A DNA stretch of 37,004 nucleotides. Origin: a virus. Position numbers and translations under genes: made by a program. Below the pieces are notes generated by a model. It had not been told where the DNA came from, made no database searches, and saw nothing but the letters and a program-made list of their open reading frames with translations. The stretch is taken from positions 1 through 37,004 of the IMG/VR virus record IMGVR_UViG_3300047300_000238; one strand, given 5' to 3'. This document shows positions 31,574 through 37,004 of this stretch, piece by piece; the first letter of the stretch is position 1; every line of letters starts with the position of its first letter.

Positions 31574-32235
31574 CATTGAAAGTTCTGCCCATCAACACTT
31601 TTGAAACCGAACCTTGGTTAATTGAAAAACACTATGCCAAGCGTATGCCATCAATTTCTTATGCGTTTGGCGCTTACATCAATGATGTATTGGTTGGCGT
31701 GGTCACATACGGCACATCAGCAAGTTCTACCCTACGCCAAGGCGTGTGCGGCAAGAAATGGGAAGAAAATGTAATTGAACTCAACCGCCTTGTTGTTGAC
31801 AATGATAAAAACAACATTGCTTCAGAACTGGTTGGTAAATCAATTCAAATGTTGCCCAAGCCCTGCATTGTGGTTTCTTACGCTGATACCGAACAAGGCC
31901 ATGTGGGTTATGTTTACCAAGCAACAAATTTTATTTACACGGGTTTAAGTTCAAAGTTTAAAGACCCAAAAGTAAAAGGCTTGGAACATTTGCATCACAC
32001 AACTTTTGCGCATGGAATGACTAACGCCGAAGTGATTGAAAAATACGGCGAAGAAAATGTTTACTTTGTCGAACGGGCGCGTAAACATCGCTATGTGTTT
32101 TTTGCGGGCAGTAAAACCCACAAGCAACAAATGCGGCGTGAACTAACCTATCCCGTGTTGCCATACCCCAAAGGCGAATCAAAACGCTACGATGCGGGCG
32201 GCAAAGTTAAAACCCAACAACTTTTATTTGTATGA
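31570..32235 (+). CDS. Mom-like adenine modification protein
   Basis: A 221-residue protein with a GNAT-like core. Recognisable segments: HYAKRMPSISYAFGAYINDVLVGVVTYGT (21-49), VIELNRLVV (67-75), PKPCIVVSYADTEQGHVGYVYQATNFIYTGLS (near 97-128). These match the Mom family, which in Mu converts adenine to N6-carbamoylmethyl-adenine and protects phage DNA from restriction. It lies in the early operon directly after the replication genes, so DNA could be modified as it is made. Mu's translational activator Com is not adjacent; see the zinc-ribbon gene at 34473. Activity is inferred from family. Confidence 0.78.
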   Translation: MTLKVLPINTFETEPWLIEKHYAKRMPSISYAFGAYINDVLVGVVTYGTSASSTLRQGVCGKKWEENVIELNRLVVDNDKNNIASELVGKSIQMLPKPCIVVSYADTEQGHVGYVYQATNFIYTGLSSKFKDPKVKGLEHLHHTTFAHGMTNAEVIEKYGEENVYFVERARKHRYVFFAGSKTHKQQMRRELTYPVLPYPKGESKRYDAGGKVKTQQLLFV

Positions 32236-32354
32236 ACAAAGAAATTGCAATGCGCATTTTGGATAAGGTCAAAGAAGGGGTTTCATATCCTGATTGGCTA
32301 ATTACGCGTGCATTGAAATTTACAGGCGATATTGATGGACATGGAACACTTTAA
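32232..32354 (+). CDS. 40-residue conserved-type small phage protein
   Basis: Starts at ATG 32232 overlapping the Mom-like stop and ends within the next gene. The sequence MNKEIAMRILDKVKEGVSYP continues DWLITRALKFTGDIDG, and its layout (hydrophobic helix, P-x-W-L-I, TGD-D ending) resembles tiny proteins I have seen in other phages' replication regions. Function unknown. Confidence 0.62.
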   Translation: MNKEIAMRILDKVKEGVSYPDWLITRALKFTGDIDGHGTL

Positions 32355-32547
32355 AGATTGCGAAGCGCGGGAATGGATAGCCCGTTACCGCAAAAAGCAA
32401 TTGGAAGAAGGCAAAGGCGAAGCAATCGAATGGTGGAACAAAACCATTAAAGACATTGCCGCCAAGCGTGGTCAAGATGCCGCAGAAGAATTGAAAAGAA
32501 GAATGAACGAACAAAGGGGAACAAATGCGATTCGCCGCAAGGGTTGA
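32335..32547 (+). CDS. Small charged helical protein, unknown
   Basis: Seventy residues from ATG 32335 (an ATG at 32341 is the alternative). It opens MDMEHFKDCEAREWIARYRK and continues as one long charged helix with KDIAAKRGQDAAEELKRRM. The pattern E-H-F-K-D-x-E-A-R-x-W-x-x-R-Y is one I associate with small phage proteins of unknown role. It overlaps the VRR-NUC gene by 23 bases. Confidence 0.65.
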   Translation: MDMEHFKDCEAREWIARYRKKQLEEGKGEAIEWWNKTIKDIAAKRGQDAAEELKRRMNEQRGTNAIRRKG

Positions 32548-32788
32548 TGCAAACCAAACACAAATCGTATCTGCCTTACGCGCCGCGGGTGCGTATGTTT
32601 GGATTATTGGCCTACCCGTTGACCTTTTGGTTGGCTACCGTGGTCACACTTTCTTGGTAGAGATTAAATCGGGGTCTAAAAGGCGTTTTACGGCCCTACA
32701 AGCCGATTTTTTTGAGAATTGGTCGGGAAGTACCTTGGCACGGGTTGATAGCCCTGAATCCGCACTACGAATGATTGGGGTAATTTAA
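32525..32788 (+). CDS. VRR-NUC nuclease, minimal
   Basis: An 87-residue nuclease of the VRR-NUC branch of PD-(D/E)XK enzymes. Visible residues are VDANQTQIVSALRAAG (7-22), IIGLPVDLLVGYRG (27-40) with Asp33, and FLVEIKSG with Glu46 and Lys48 as catalytic pair. A helix with TALQADFFENW follows. Phage single-domain versions act as structure-specific nucleases and may resolve Holliday junctions made by recombination. It belongs to the rightward early operon. Confidence 0.85.
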   Translation: MRFAARVDANQTQIVSALRAAGAYVWIIGLPVDLLVGYRGHTFLVEIKSGSKRRFTALQADFFENWSGSTLARVDSPESALRMIGVI

Positions 32789-33120
32789 TGAACGCGCCTT
32801 ACAAAACAGTAGATTTCATTTTAGAAAACGCGCCAAGGTACGCTAAAGCCAAAAGCGAACGCATCTACCTTGAAGAATTCCGTAAGACCAAAAAAGCATT
32901 GCTGATGAAGGTAGCGATGGAAATGGGCTACGAAAGCGCGGCGGCACAAGAACGCGAAGCCTACGCACACCCCGAATATCAAGAATTGCTAAAAGGTTTG
33001 GCGTTAGCCATTGAAGAAGAAGAAACGCTGAAGTGGAAATTAACCGCGGCGACAATTAAGGGGGAAATATGGCGCACCGAATCGGCTAACGAACGAAGTG
33101 GCATAAAAGCAACGGAATAA
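32788..33120 (+). CDS. Conserved-type phage protein, helical, unknown
   Basis: A 110-residue Glu/Lys/Ala-rich helical protein: ENAPRYAKAKSERIYLEEFRKTKKALLMK, then AAAQEREAYAHPEYQELLKGLALAIEEEE. I know this pattern from phage early genes but not its function. It shares one base with the previous stop. It is probably a coiled-coil protein, possibly a partner of the adjacent VRR-NUC protein. Confidence 0.72.
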   Translation: MNAPYKTVDFILENAPRYAKAKSERIYLEEFRKTKKALLMKVAMEMGYESAAAQEREAYAHPEYQELLKGLALAIEEEETLKWKLTAATIKGEIWRTESANERSGIKATE

Positions 33121-33128
33121 ACAATTTG

Positions 33129-33158
33129 TTGAAAAATGCGTATTAGTGAACTTATAAT
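33129..33158 (+). promoter_or_regulatory. Strong candidate promoter for the late-early small-gene block
   Basis: TTGAAA (33129-33134), 18-base spacer, perfect TATAAT (33153-33158). It sits in the only gap of this gene block, with a small CCGT-tacatc-ACGG dyad (33168-33181) at the expected start. It should drive the run of small genes from 33200. Confidence 0.72.
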
Positions 33159-33199
33159 TTGTGTACGCCGTTACATCACGGTCTTAAAGAAAGTAGCAA

Positions 33200-33292
33200 A
33201 TGTGGCCTTTTCCCCCATTCCCTAACCCCAAAGACAAGGGGACTAAGCGCCCTAAGTTCAACCCCGAAAACTTTGAGGATGCGCCGCTATGA
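33200..33292 (+). CDS. 30-residue Pro-rich candidate microprotein
   Basis: ATG 33200, overlapping the next start by four bases. Sequence MWPFPPFPNPKDKGTKRPKF followed by NPENFEDAPL. The AAAGAAAG before it is only a weak ribosome site. It is Pro-rich and unstructured. It is plausible because of the ATGA overlap and its position behind a strong promoter. Confidence 0.5.
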   Translation: MWPFPPFPNPKDKGTKRPKFNPENFEDAPL

Positions 33293-33528
33293 ATATTTAC
33301 TTAAGCAAAGAAGATTTTTTGCAAGCAATGGTAGATGAACTAAGCGTTATTTGGATTGTGCGTAAACATCCGCCTATGCCTTTGCGAATGATTGGTCATT
33401 TGGAATCATTCACAATTCATAAAATTTACCACAACCTTAAAAGCGCAAAAGAAGAAGCAAAAAAACGAAATCAAAAATCATCTTATTTGTTTACTGTTAA
33501 ACGAATAAATTTAAGAAAAAAAACATGA
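33289..33528 (+). CDS. Small basic protein, unknown
   Basis: A 79-residue protein starting MNIYLSKEDFLQAMVDELSVIWIVRK and ending with a Lys/Arg-rich tail (VKRINLRKKT). More AT-rich than neighbours. No family recognised. It overlaps the preceding and following genes by four bases. Confidence 0.68.
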   Translation: MNIYLSKEDFLQAMVDELSVIWIVRKHPPMPLRMIGHLESFTIHKIYHNLKSAKEEAKKRNQKSSYLFTVKRINLRKKT

Positions 33529-33668
33529 CTGATACACAAATATTAGCGATAGCGGCAACAATTTGGATTGCCCCTCATTTGCCCAAAACTATTAGTTTGA
33601 TATCAGGTTTGATTATGCTTTTGTGCGCAATTGCTTCAGGAATTTCTAAATCGATGGGGCAAGCATGA
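33525..33668 (+). CDS. 47-residue two-span membrane protein
   Basis: From ATG 33525, overlapping its neighbours by four bases on each side. Two hydrophobic stretches, ILAIAATIWIA and TISLISGLIMLLCAIASGI, are separated by PHLPK, giving a hairpin topology. Role unknown; membrane association is the only support. Confidence 0.62.
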   Translation: MTDTQILAIAATIWIAPHLPKTISLISGLIMLLCAIASGISKSMGQA

Positions 33669-33841
33669 CTAAAGAAGAAACAGAAGTAATGCGCATGGCT
33701 TTGGAAGCGTTGAAATATGCAGTAGATGGAAGCAATTGGCACATTGTTGACCCTGCCATCACAGCCATTGAGAAATTCCTAGCAAACGATGCCCTAGAAA
33801 AAAAGGCGGAAAACGCCCGCGAACTTGGATTGGAATATTGA
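33665..33841 (+). CDS. 58-residue helical protein, unknown
   Basis: [22 protein letters not shown], then [22 protein letters not shown], with ALEAL and I-AIEK-L repeats reminiscent of a small family common in phages. It overlaps the previous gene by four bases (ATGA). Function unknown. Confidence 0.62.
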   Translation: MTKEETEVMRMALEALKYAVDGSNWHIVDPAITAIEKFLANDALEKKAENARELGLEY

Positions 33842-33842
33842 A

Positions 33843-34088
33843 ATGAAAGATTACGAATTTACATTTAACGCCACAACAGGCGCGGGCGGCGAAACCGTCA
33901 CTTGCAAAATGTCATACGAACGCGATGAACATGGCCCGTACTTTGAAAACATTGAAGATGTGACATTTGAGGGCGTAAGCGTAAACGGGCTTATTTCTGA
34001 AGAACAATTTAGCGAATTGGAAATGATTGGCGTTAATAAATTGCGCGAACACATCGCAGGGGAAAAAGACAGGGCTTTAGAACCATGA
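33843..34088 (+). CDS. Small beta-rich protein, unknown
   Basis: Eighty-one residues from ATG 33843 ([26 protein letters not shown]); the TTG at 33825 lies inside the previous gene, so I prefer the ATG. Acidic, with strands in the first half and a helix ending [12 protein letters not shown]. No family recognised. Confidence 0.68.
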   Translation: MKDYEFTFNATTGAGGETVTCKMSYERDEHGPYFENIEDVTFEGVSVNGLISEEQFSELEMIGVNKLREHIAGEKDRALEP

Positions 34089-34174
34089 CAAATTACAAAA
34101 CATGGATGTTAATTTTGATGTTTTTGGTGGCCTTTTGGGGTTGGGTAATTTTTATAGTAAAAGGCGCAATATGA
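34085..34174 (+). CDS. 29-residue single-span membrane microprotein
   Basis: From ATG 34085 overlapping both neighbours by four bases. [20 protein letters not shown] is one complete membrane helix flanked by MTNYK and KGAI. It is too small for routine gene finders. The double ATGA overlap in an operon of such genes supports it. Confidence 0.66.
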   Translation: MTNYKTWMLILMFLVAFWGWVIFIVKGAI

Positions 34175-34476
34175 CAAAAGAAGATGTTATTCGAATGGCA
34201 CGAGAAGCGTGGCTATCAGATAAAGAAGCGCAGTTAATTACTGAATTTGATGAAGCCTATATTTCATGCACTTATTTGCAAGACTTAGAAAAGTTTGCCG
34301 CCCTTGTTGCAGAACATGAGCGTAATCAAATTGCTAATGAATGGTGGTTGTGCTATCAATCAGACCTTGAAAATGGCGTGAAATCTTTAAATGAATATGA
34401 AGTCATGAAGTTTTTTACAAACTATCCTGAATTGGCAAAATTTGGTAAATGGATAGATGCAAGGGGGCAAGCATGA
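34171..34476 (+). CDS. Acidic helical protein, unknown
   Basis: A 101-residue protein: [20 protein letters not shown], then FAALVAEHERNQIANEWWLC. The AREA-WL and FA-LVAEHER segments recall a helical phage family with a short N-terminal module. Not annotated further. It overlaps the zinc-ribbon gene by four bases. Confidence 0.7.
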   Translation: MTKEDVIRMAREAWLSDKEAQLITEFDEAYISCTYLQDLEKFAALVAEHERNQIANEWWLCYQSDLENGVKSLNEYEVMKFFTNYPELAKFGKWIDARGQA

Positions 34477-34670
34477 TGCCATCCATTGATTTGGGCGCGA
34501 CACATTCAACCCATAAGTTTAAGTTATGCACCAAATGCAAAACCGCTAAACCCCCTGAAGGCGGCATCGAAATGGGTGCTAAATGGATTTGTCAGGCTTG
34601 TTGGAATAGGCGCATTACTGGCAAAAATTTGCAACAAAACCGCAAATCAAGAAATGCGAAAGCAAGTTAA
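34473..34670 (+). CDS. Small zinc-ribbon protein
   Basis: Sixty-five residues with C19-x2-C22 and C40-x2-C43 separated by a loop of 17 residues containing PPEGG, a classical zinc ribbon, then a basic tail (NRRITGKNLQQNRKSRNAKA). It most likely binds nucleic acid. The size resembles Com, the RNA-binding activator of mom in Mu, but the two genes lie 2.2 kb apart, so that link is only a speculation. It overlaps the next gene by 17 bases. Confidence 0.68.
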   Translation: MMPSIDLGATHSTHKFKLCTKCKTAKPPEGGIEMGAKWICQACWNRRITGKNLQQNRKSRNAKAS

Positions 34671-35112
34671 ACGCAAGCGGTACGCGCTGATTGACCCTAT
34701 CCAACATGGAATAATCGGCGCGGCAATCACACCTAGGCACATATTGGACAAATTGCGGTTTACCGAATATGCCGCGTTAGATGCCATAACCAAAGGCATG
34801 GGAACAATACACGATTGGCGCACTTTGGTGGATGTGCTAAACCTTGCCGAAATGATGGGCAAAAACGGGGTTGGCCCTGAAGTATTGCCAATATGCCACA
34901 AGGCACAGGAAAGCCTACACAAAGCCGCTTTACGCTTTCAGGAAACCAAGCGCATGGGGTTAGATGGTGTTGGCATCCAAGCCATTCGGGATTTGTTGGA
35001 GTACGCCGATTTACAGCAGGCAAGCGTAAGCCGTGCAGAATTTGAACGGTATGTAAAGAAAACCAAGGATTACATTAAATCAAACGGAAACCTAGTGGTA
35101 GAAATTGAATGA
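34654..35112 (+). CDS. Conserved-type phage protein, 152 residues
   Basis: A helical protein from ATG 34654 (MRKQVKRKRYALIDPIQHGI). The sequence LIDPIQHGIIGAA, TIHDWRTLVDVLNLAEMM, GPEVLPICHKAQESLHKAA and LLEYADLQQASVSRAEFER match a family I have seen in proteobacterial phages between replication and terminase genes. Function unknown; involvement in late-gene control is possible from position. It overlaps YbcO-like by four bases. Confidence 0.75.
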   Translation: MRKQVKRKRYALIDPIQHGIIGAAITPRHILDKLRFTEYAALDAITKGMGTIHDWRTLVDVLNLAEMMGKNGVGPEVLPICHKAQESLHKAALRFQETKRMGLDGVGIQAIRDLLEYADLQQASVSRAEFERYVKKTKDYIKSNGNLVVEIE

Positions 35113-35435
35113 GATTTCCTAAACATCAATACATTCGTAGCCAAACCCTTTTGCGCCACGCCCGCGAAATACCATGCCAACATTGCGGCGCTGACGATGG
35201 CACGGTAGTGGCGGCACACACGAACTGGCAAGGCGGCAAAGGTCGGGGAATTAAAGCCGATGACAACCTGATTGCAAGCCTTTGCCATTATTGCCACATG
35301 GAAATTGACCAAGGCGGCAAATTGGATAAAGCCGAACGGCAAAAGATTTGGCTTGCGGCACATAAGAAAACCGTGGGAAAATTACAAGCGTTGGGCTTAT
35401 GGCCCGTTGATGTTCCACTACCTGAAGGACTATGA
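35109..35435 (+). CDS. YbcO-like (DUF1364) nuclease
   Basis: A 108-residue metal-binding nuclease candidate. CQHCGADD (C23, C26), VVAAHTNW (His37), GKGRGIKADDN and CHYCHMEIDQGGKLDKAERQKIWLAAH (C59, C62, H63) follow the DUF1364/YbcO pattern, an HNH-like fold with two Cys pairs. Lambdoid phages carry YbcO in the nin region, just as here between replication and late genes. It may process recombination or branched DNA. Overlaps both neighbours by four bases. Confidence 0.82.
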   Translation: MRFPKHQYIRSQTLLRHAREIPCQHCGADDGTVVAAHTNWQGGKGRGIKADDNLIASLCHYCHMEIDQGGKLDKAERQKIWLAAHKKTVGKLQALGLWPVDVPLPEGL

Positions 35436-35830
35436 TGGTTAAATTCCGTGCCGAAGCGGTTAAATCCGACCCCGTAATGCAGTTTGTTCAATGCCTACTG
35501 CATAGCGTCACAAACGCCCACATCCTACATTTCCAAAGCCTAAGTTATTCACAACACATGGCCTTGGGCGCTTATTACGATGAAATTGGCGATTTAGTGG
35601 ATAGTTTTGTTGAAGCGTTCCAAGGTAAGTACGGGTTGCTAACCAAGTACAAAGCGGAATATGAACTGCCCGAATCAGACCCCGTTGATTACATGATTTA
35701 TTTAAAGGATGAAGTGGCAACCCTGCGCCGTATGCCCGAATTCCCCCAAGATAGCGAACTACAGAACGAAGTAGATACCATTGCTAACCTGATTAACAGT
35801 ACGCTTTATAAACTGCGCTTCTTAGCCTAA
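35432..35830 (+). CDS. DUF5856-like / ferritin-like helical protein
   Basis: A 132-residue, all-alpha protein: VMQFVQCLLHSVTNAHILHFQSLSYSQHMALGAYYDEIGDLVDSFVEAFQGKYG resembles the first helices of the DUF5856 or Dps/ferritin-like fold, in which H29, H33 (AHILHF) and E48/D51 positions would be on one face. A second half ends in helices with LRRMPEFPQDSELQNEVDTI. Possible DNA protection or structural role. It shares one base with the next gene. Confidence 0.6.
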   Translation: MMVKFRAEAVKSDPVMQFVQCLLHSVTNAHILHFQSLSYSQHMALGAYYDEIGDLVDSFVEAFQGKYGLLTKYKAEYELPESDPVDYMIYLKDEVATLRRMPEFPQDSELQNEVDTIANLINSTLYKLRFLA

Positions 35831-36261
35831 TGCCATCAGTACCAACTAACAGTAAGTGTTCATCGTTAGGATGTAAGAACCCTAGAAGTAAGCTGAACAC
35901 CTACTGCTTAGAACATGGGGGCATGGACAACATGGCAAGGCGTGAAACCGATAGCGCCTATCAAACACCGTTATGGAAAACAATTAGGGCGGCACAGATA
36001 AGCAAGCAACCCCTATGTCAAGGTTGCCTAGCGCGTGGGATAGTCACCGCGGCTAAACACATCGACCATTTATTTGCATGGAAGCACATAGGCGGGCAAG
36101 CCTTTTCACACAACATATTCCAATCCCTTTGCCACAATTGCCATAGCCAAAAATCAGGGCTAGAAAAGCAGGGCATTTACAGGCACTACGCACAAGGCGG
36201 CGTAAAAGACTACAGTAAGCACGACTACGCGTATATGGTGACAAATGCAAATAGGAACTGA
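35830..36261 (+). CDS. HNH endonuclease
   Basis: A 143-residue protein with a classic HNH core: IDH (78-80), an Asn in HNIF (95) and a zinc knuckle, C63-x2-C66 with C101-x2-C104. A second Cys cluster lies near the N-terminus (C10, C15, C26). HNH genes commonly sit beside terminase small subunits, where the nuclease aids packaging or cos cleavage in many phages. If the window ends join, only the GIY-YIG gene separates this from terS. It could also be a homing endonuclease. Confidence 0.85.
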   Translation: MPSVPTNSKCSSLGCKNPRSKLNTYCLEHGGMDNMARRETDSAYQTPLWKTIRAAQISKQPLCQGCLARGIVTAAKHIDHLFAWKHIGGQAFSHNIFQSLCHNCHSQKSGLEKQGIYRHYAQGGVKDYSKHDYAYMVTNANRN

Positions 36262-36967
36262 ACATCAACCCAAGGGCGCAAGTGTTGTTTATTGGATACA
36301 CAAGCCCGAACACACCGACATTACCAAACAAGGTTATGTAGGCATTACGCACAAGATGGCTAGGGATAGGTGGATTGACCATAAGAGTTCATCACGCCGT
36401 AACCCTGATGCCAATTGCGCCGTGGTTAACCGTGCTATCCGTAAGCACCCCGACTTGATATATGAGGTAGTTCTAGTAGCAGATACCCGCGAATACTGCG
36501 AACGCATAGAAGGATTGCTAAGACCAACTAACCGCATAGGTTGGAACATTGCCCGCGGTGGTATGCCCGTTGATACCATGATGGGCGGGGTAGCCAATAG
36601 GGAACGATGGATTAAATATTGGATAGATAACCCTATTGAAGCGGCTAACCGTTGGTGGGAAACAGAACGCAGATTGCTAAAAAAGCAAACAATTAAACAT
36701 CGTAAAGCAAGCAAACCAAAGCCATTTACAGTAGAAAGAAAGTTTAGCGCACGCAATAAATCAGGATATACAGGCGTTACATGGTTTGATAAGTACGGCA
36801 AATGGCGGGCGCAAATAGGCATCAAGCCTGAAGTAGTAACCCTTGGCTACTTTGATACAAAAGAACAGGCTTATGCGACCTACTTGGAGGCCAAACACAT
36901 ACGCTTGCAATATAGGCATGGCATACTTGGTTTTGATGATGCAATTGCTTTAATTCGGGCGTTATAA
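36245..36967 (+). CDS. GIY-YIG homing endonuclease with AP2 DNA-binding domain
   Basis: A 240-residue endonuclease. The N-terminal catalytic domain has YWI (16-18) and GYVGIT (30-35), the GIY-YIG equivalents, then R42 in DRWIDHK and Glu89 in CERIEG, the usual metal ligand. WNIARGG follows (100-106). A linker and basic region lead to an AP2/ERF-type domain at about 172-220 (SGYTGVTWFDKYGKWRAQIG, LGYFDTKEQAYATYLEA), frequent in homing nucleases. It overlaps the HNH gene by 17 bases. It is probably a mobile intruder beside the terminase. Confidence 0.88.
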   Translation: MQIGTEHQPKGASVVYWIHKPEHTDITKQGYVGITHKMARDRWIDHKSSSRRNPDANCAVVNRAIRKHPDLIYEVVLVADTREYCERIEGLLRPTNRIGWNIARGGMPVDTMMGGVANRERWIKYWIDNPIEAANRWWETERRLLKKQTIKHRKASKPKPFTVERKFSARNKSGYTGVTWFDKYGKWRAQIGIKPEVVTLGYFDTKEQAYATYLEAKHIRLQYRHGILGFDDAIALIRAL

Positions 36968-37004
36968 AGCGTTTTGAATACTTAAGAACTAAAAACAAAT
37001 GGAC
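36968..37004 (+). other. Terminal non-coding bases
   Basis: Only AT-rich sequence follows the GIY-YIG stop. No terminal repeat with the start of the window was seen by eye. If the molecule is circular or permuted, this joins the leader of the terminase gene. Confidence 0.4.

Noticed and set aside
36334-36825. Antisense 163-residue frame in the GIY-YIG gene
   Set aside because: The plus-strand frame has GIY-YIG and AP2 motifs; the antisense one has none.

Overview
The window looks like the essentially complete genome of a tailed double-stranded DNA phage with a lambda/HK97-type (siphovirus) particle. The evidence is a contiguous set of HK97-fold head genes, a tail-chaperone frameshift site, a tape measure gene, tail tip and fibre genes, a holin/endolysin cassette, a recombination operon and a replication operon, all tightly packed with ATGA-type overlaps. 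The host cannot be read directly. Gram-negative-type GH24 endolysin, lambda-like layout, moderate GC and relatives I recognise from proteobacterial phages suggest a proteobacterium, perhaps an aquatic one (inference). I saw no tRNA, integrase, CI-type repressor or CRISPR array. No stretch longer than about 300 bases lacks a gene.

Layout. (1) 71-10156, plus strand: terminase small and large subunits, portal, prohead protease, two tandem paralogous major capsid genes separated by an intrinsic terminator, connector and head-tail joining genes, tail tube, gp10-like protein and tail assembly chaperone. (2) 10126-17820: frameshifted chaperone extension, tape measure, two tail-tip genes, a GNAT acetyltransferase and a large J-like tail-tip/fibre protein ending in an S74 intramolecular chaperone. 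(3) 17897-23426: collagen-like and beta-rich fibre genes whose 3' part has a different base composition. (4) 23446-26342: a glycosyltransferase with TPR-like repeats, then membrane proteins, holin and GH24 endolysin. (5) 26334-29328, minus strand: MazG-like hydrolase, winged-helix-like protein, SSB-like protein, YqaJ/lambda-exo nuclease, ERF annealase and small genes. (6) 29469-36967, plus strand: Cro-like regulator, DUF1376 and helicase-loader-like replication genes, a Mom-like DNA modification gene, VRR-NUC and YbcO-like nucleases, many tiny genes, and HNH and GIY-YIG endonucleases just before the terminase when the ends are joined.

Working model. Two divergent promoters in 29374-29462 drive a leftward recombination operon and a rightward replication/modification operon. 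The rightward Cro-like message appears leaderless. Rightward genes continue across the window ends into packaging, head, tail and lysis genes. The module order is lambdoid, but the lysogeny genes are missing.

Most interesting items: the duplicated capsid gene lacking the delta/scaffold domain with a terminator between the copies; a textbook -1 frameshift signal (GGGAAAC, 6-nt spacer, 12-bp stem); a Mom-like adenine-modification protein; a composition break with exchangeable 110-nt linker modules in the fibres; and a set of membrane microproteins of 29-54 residues.
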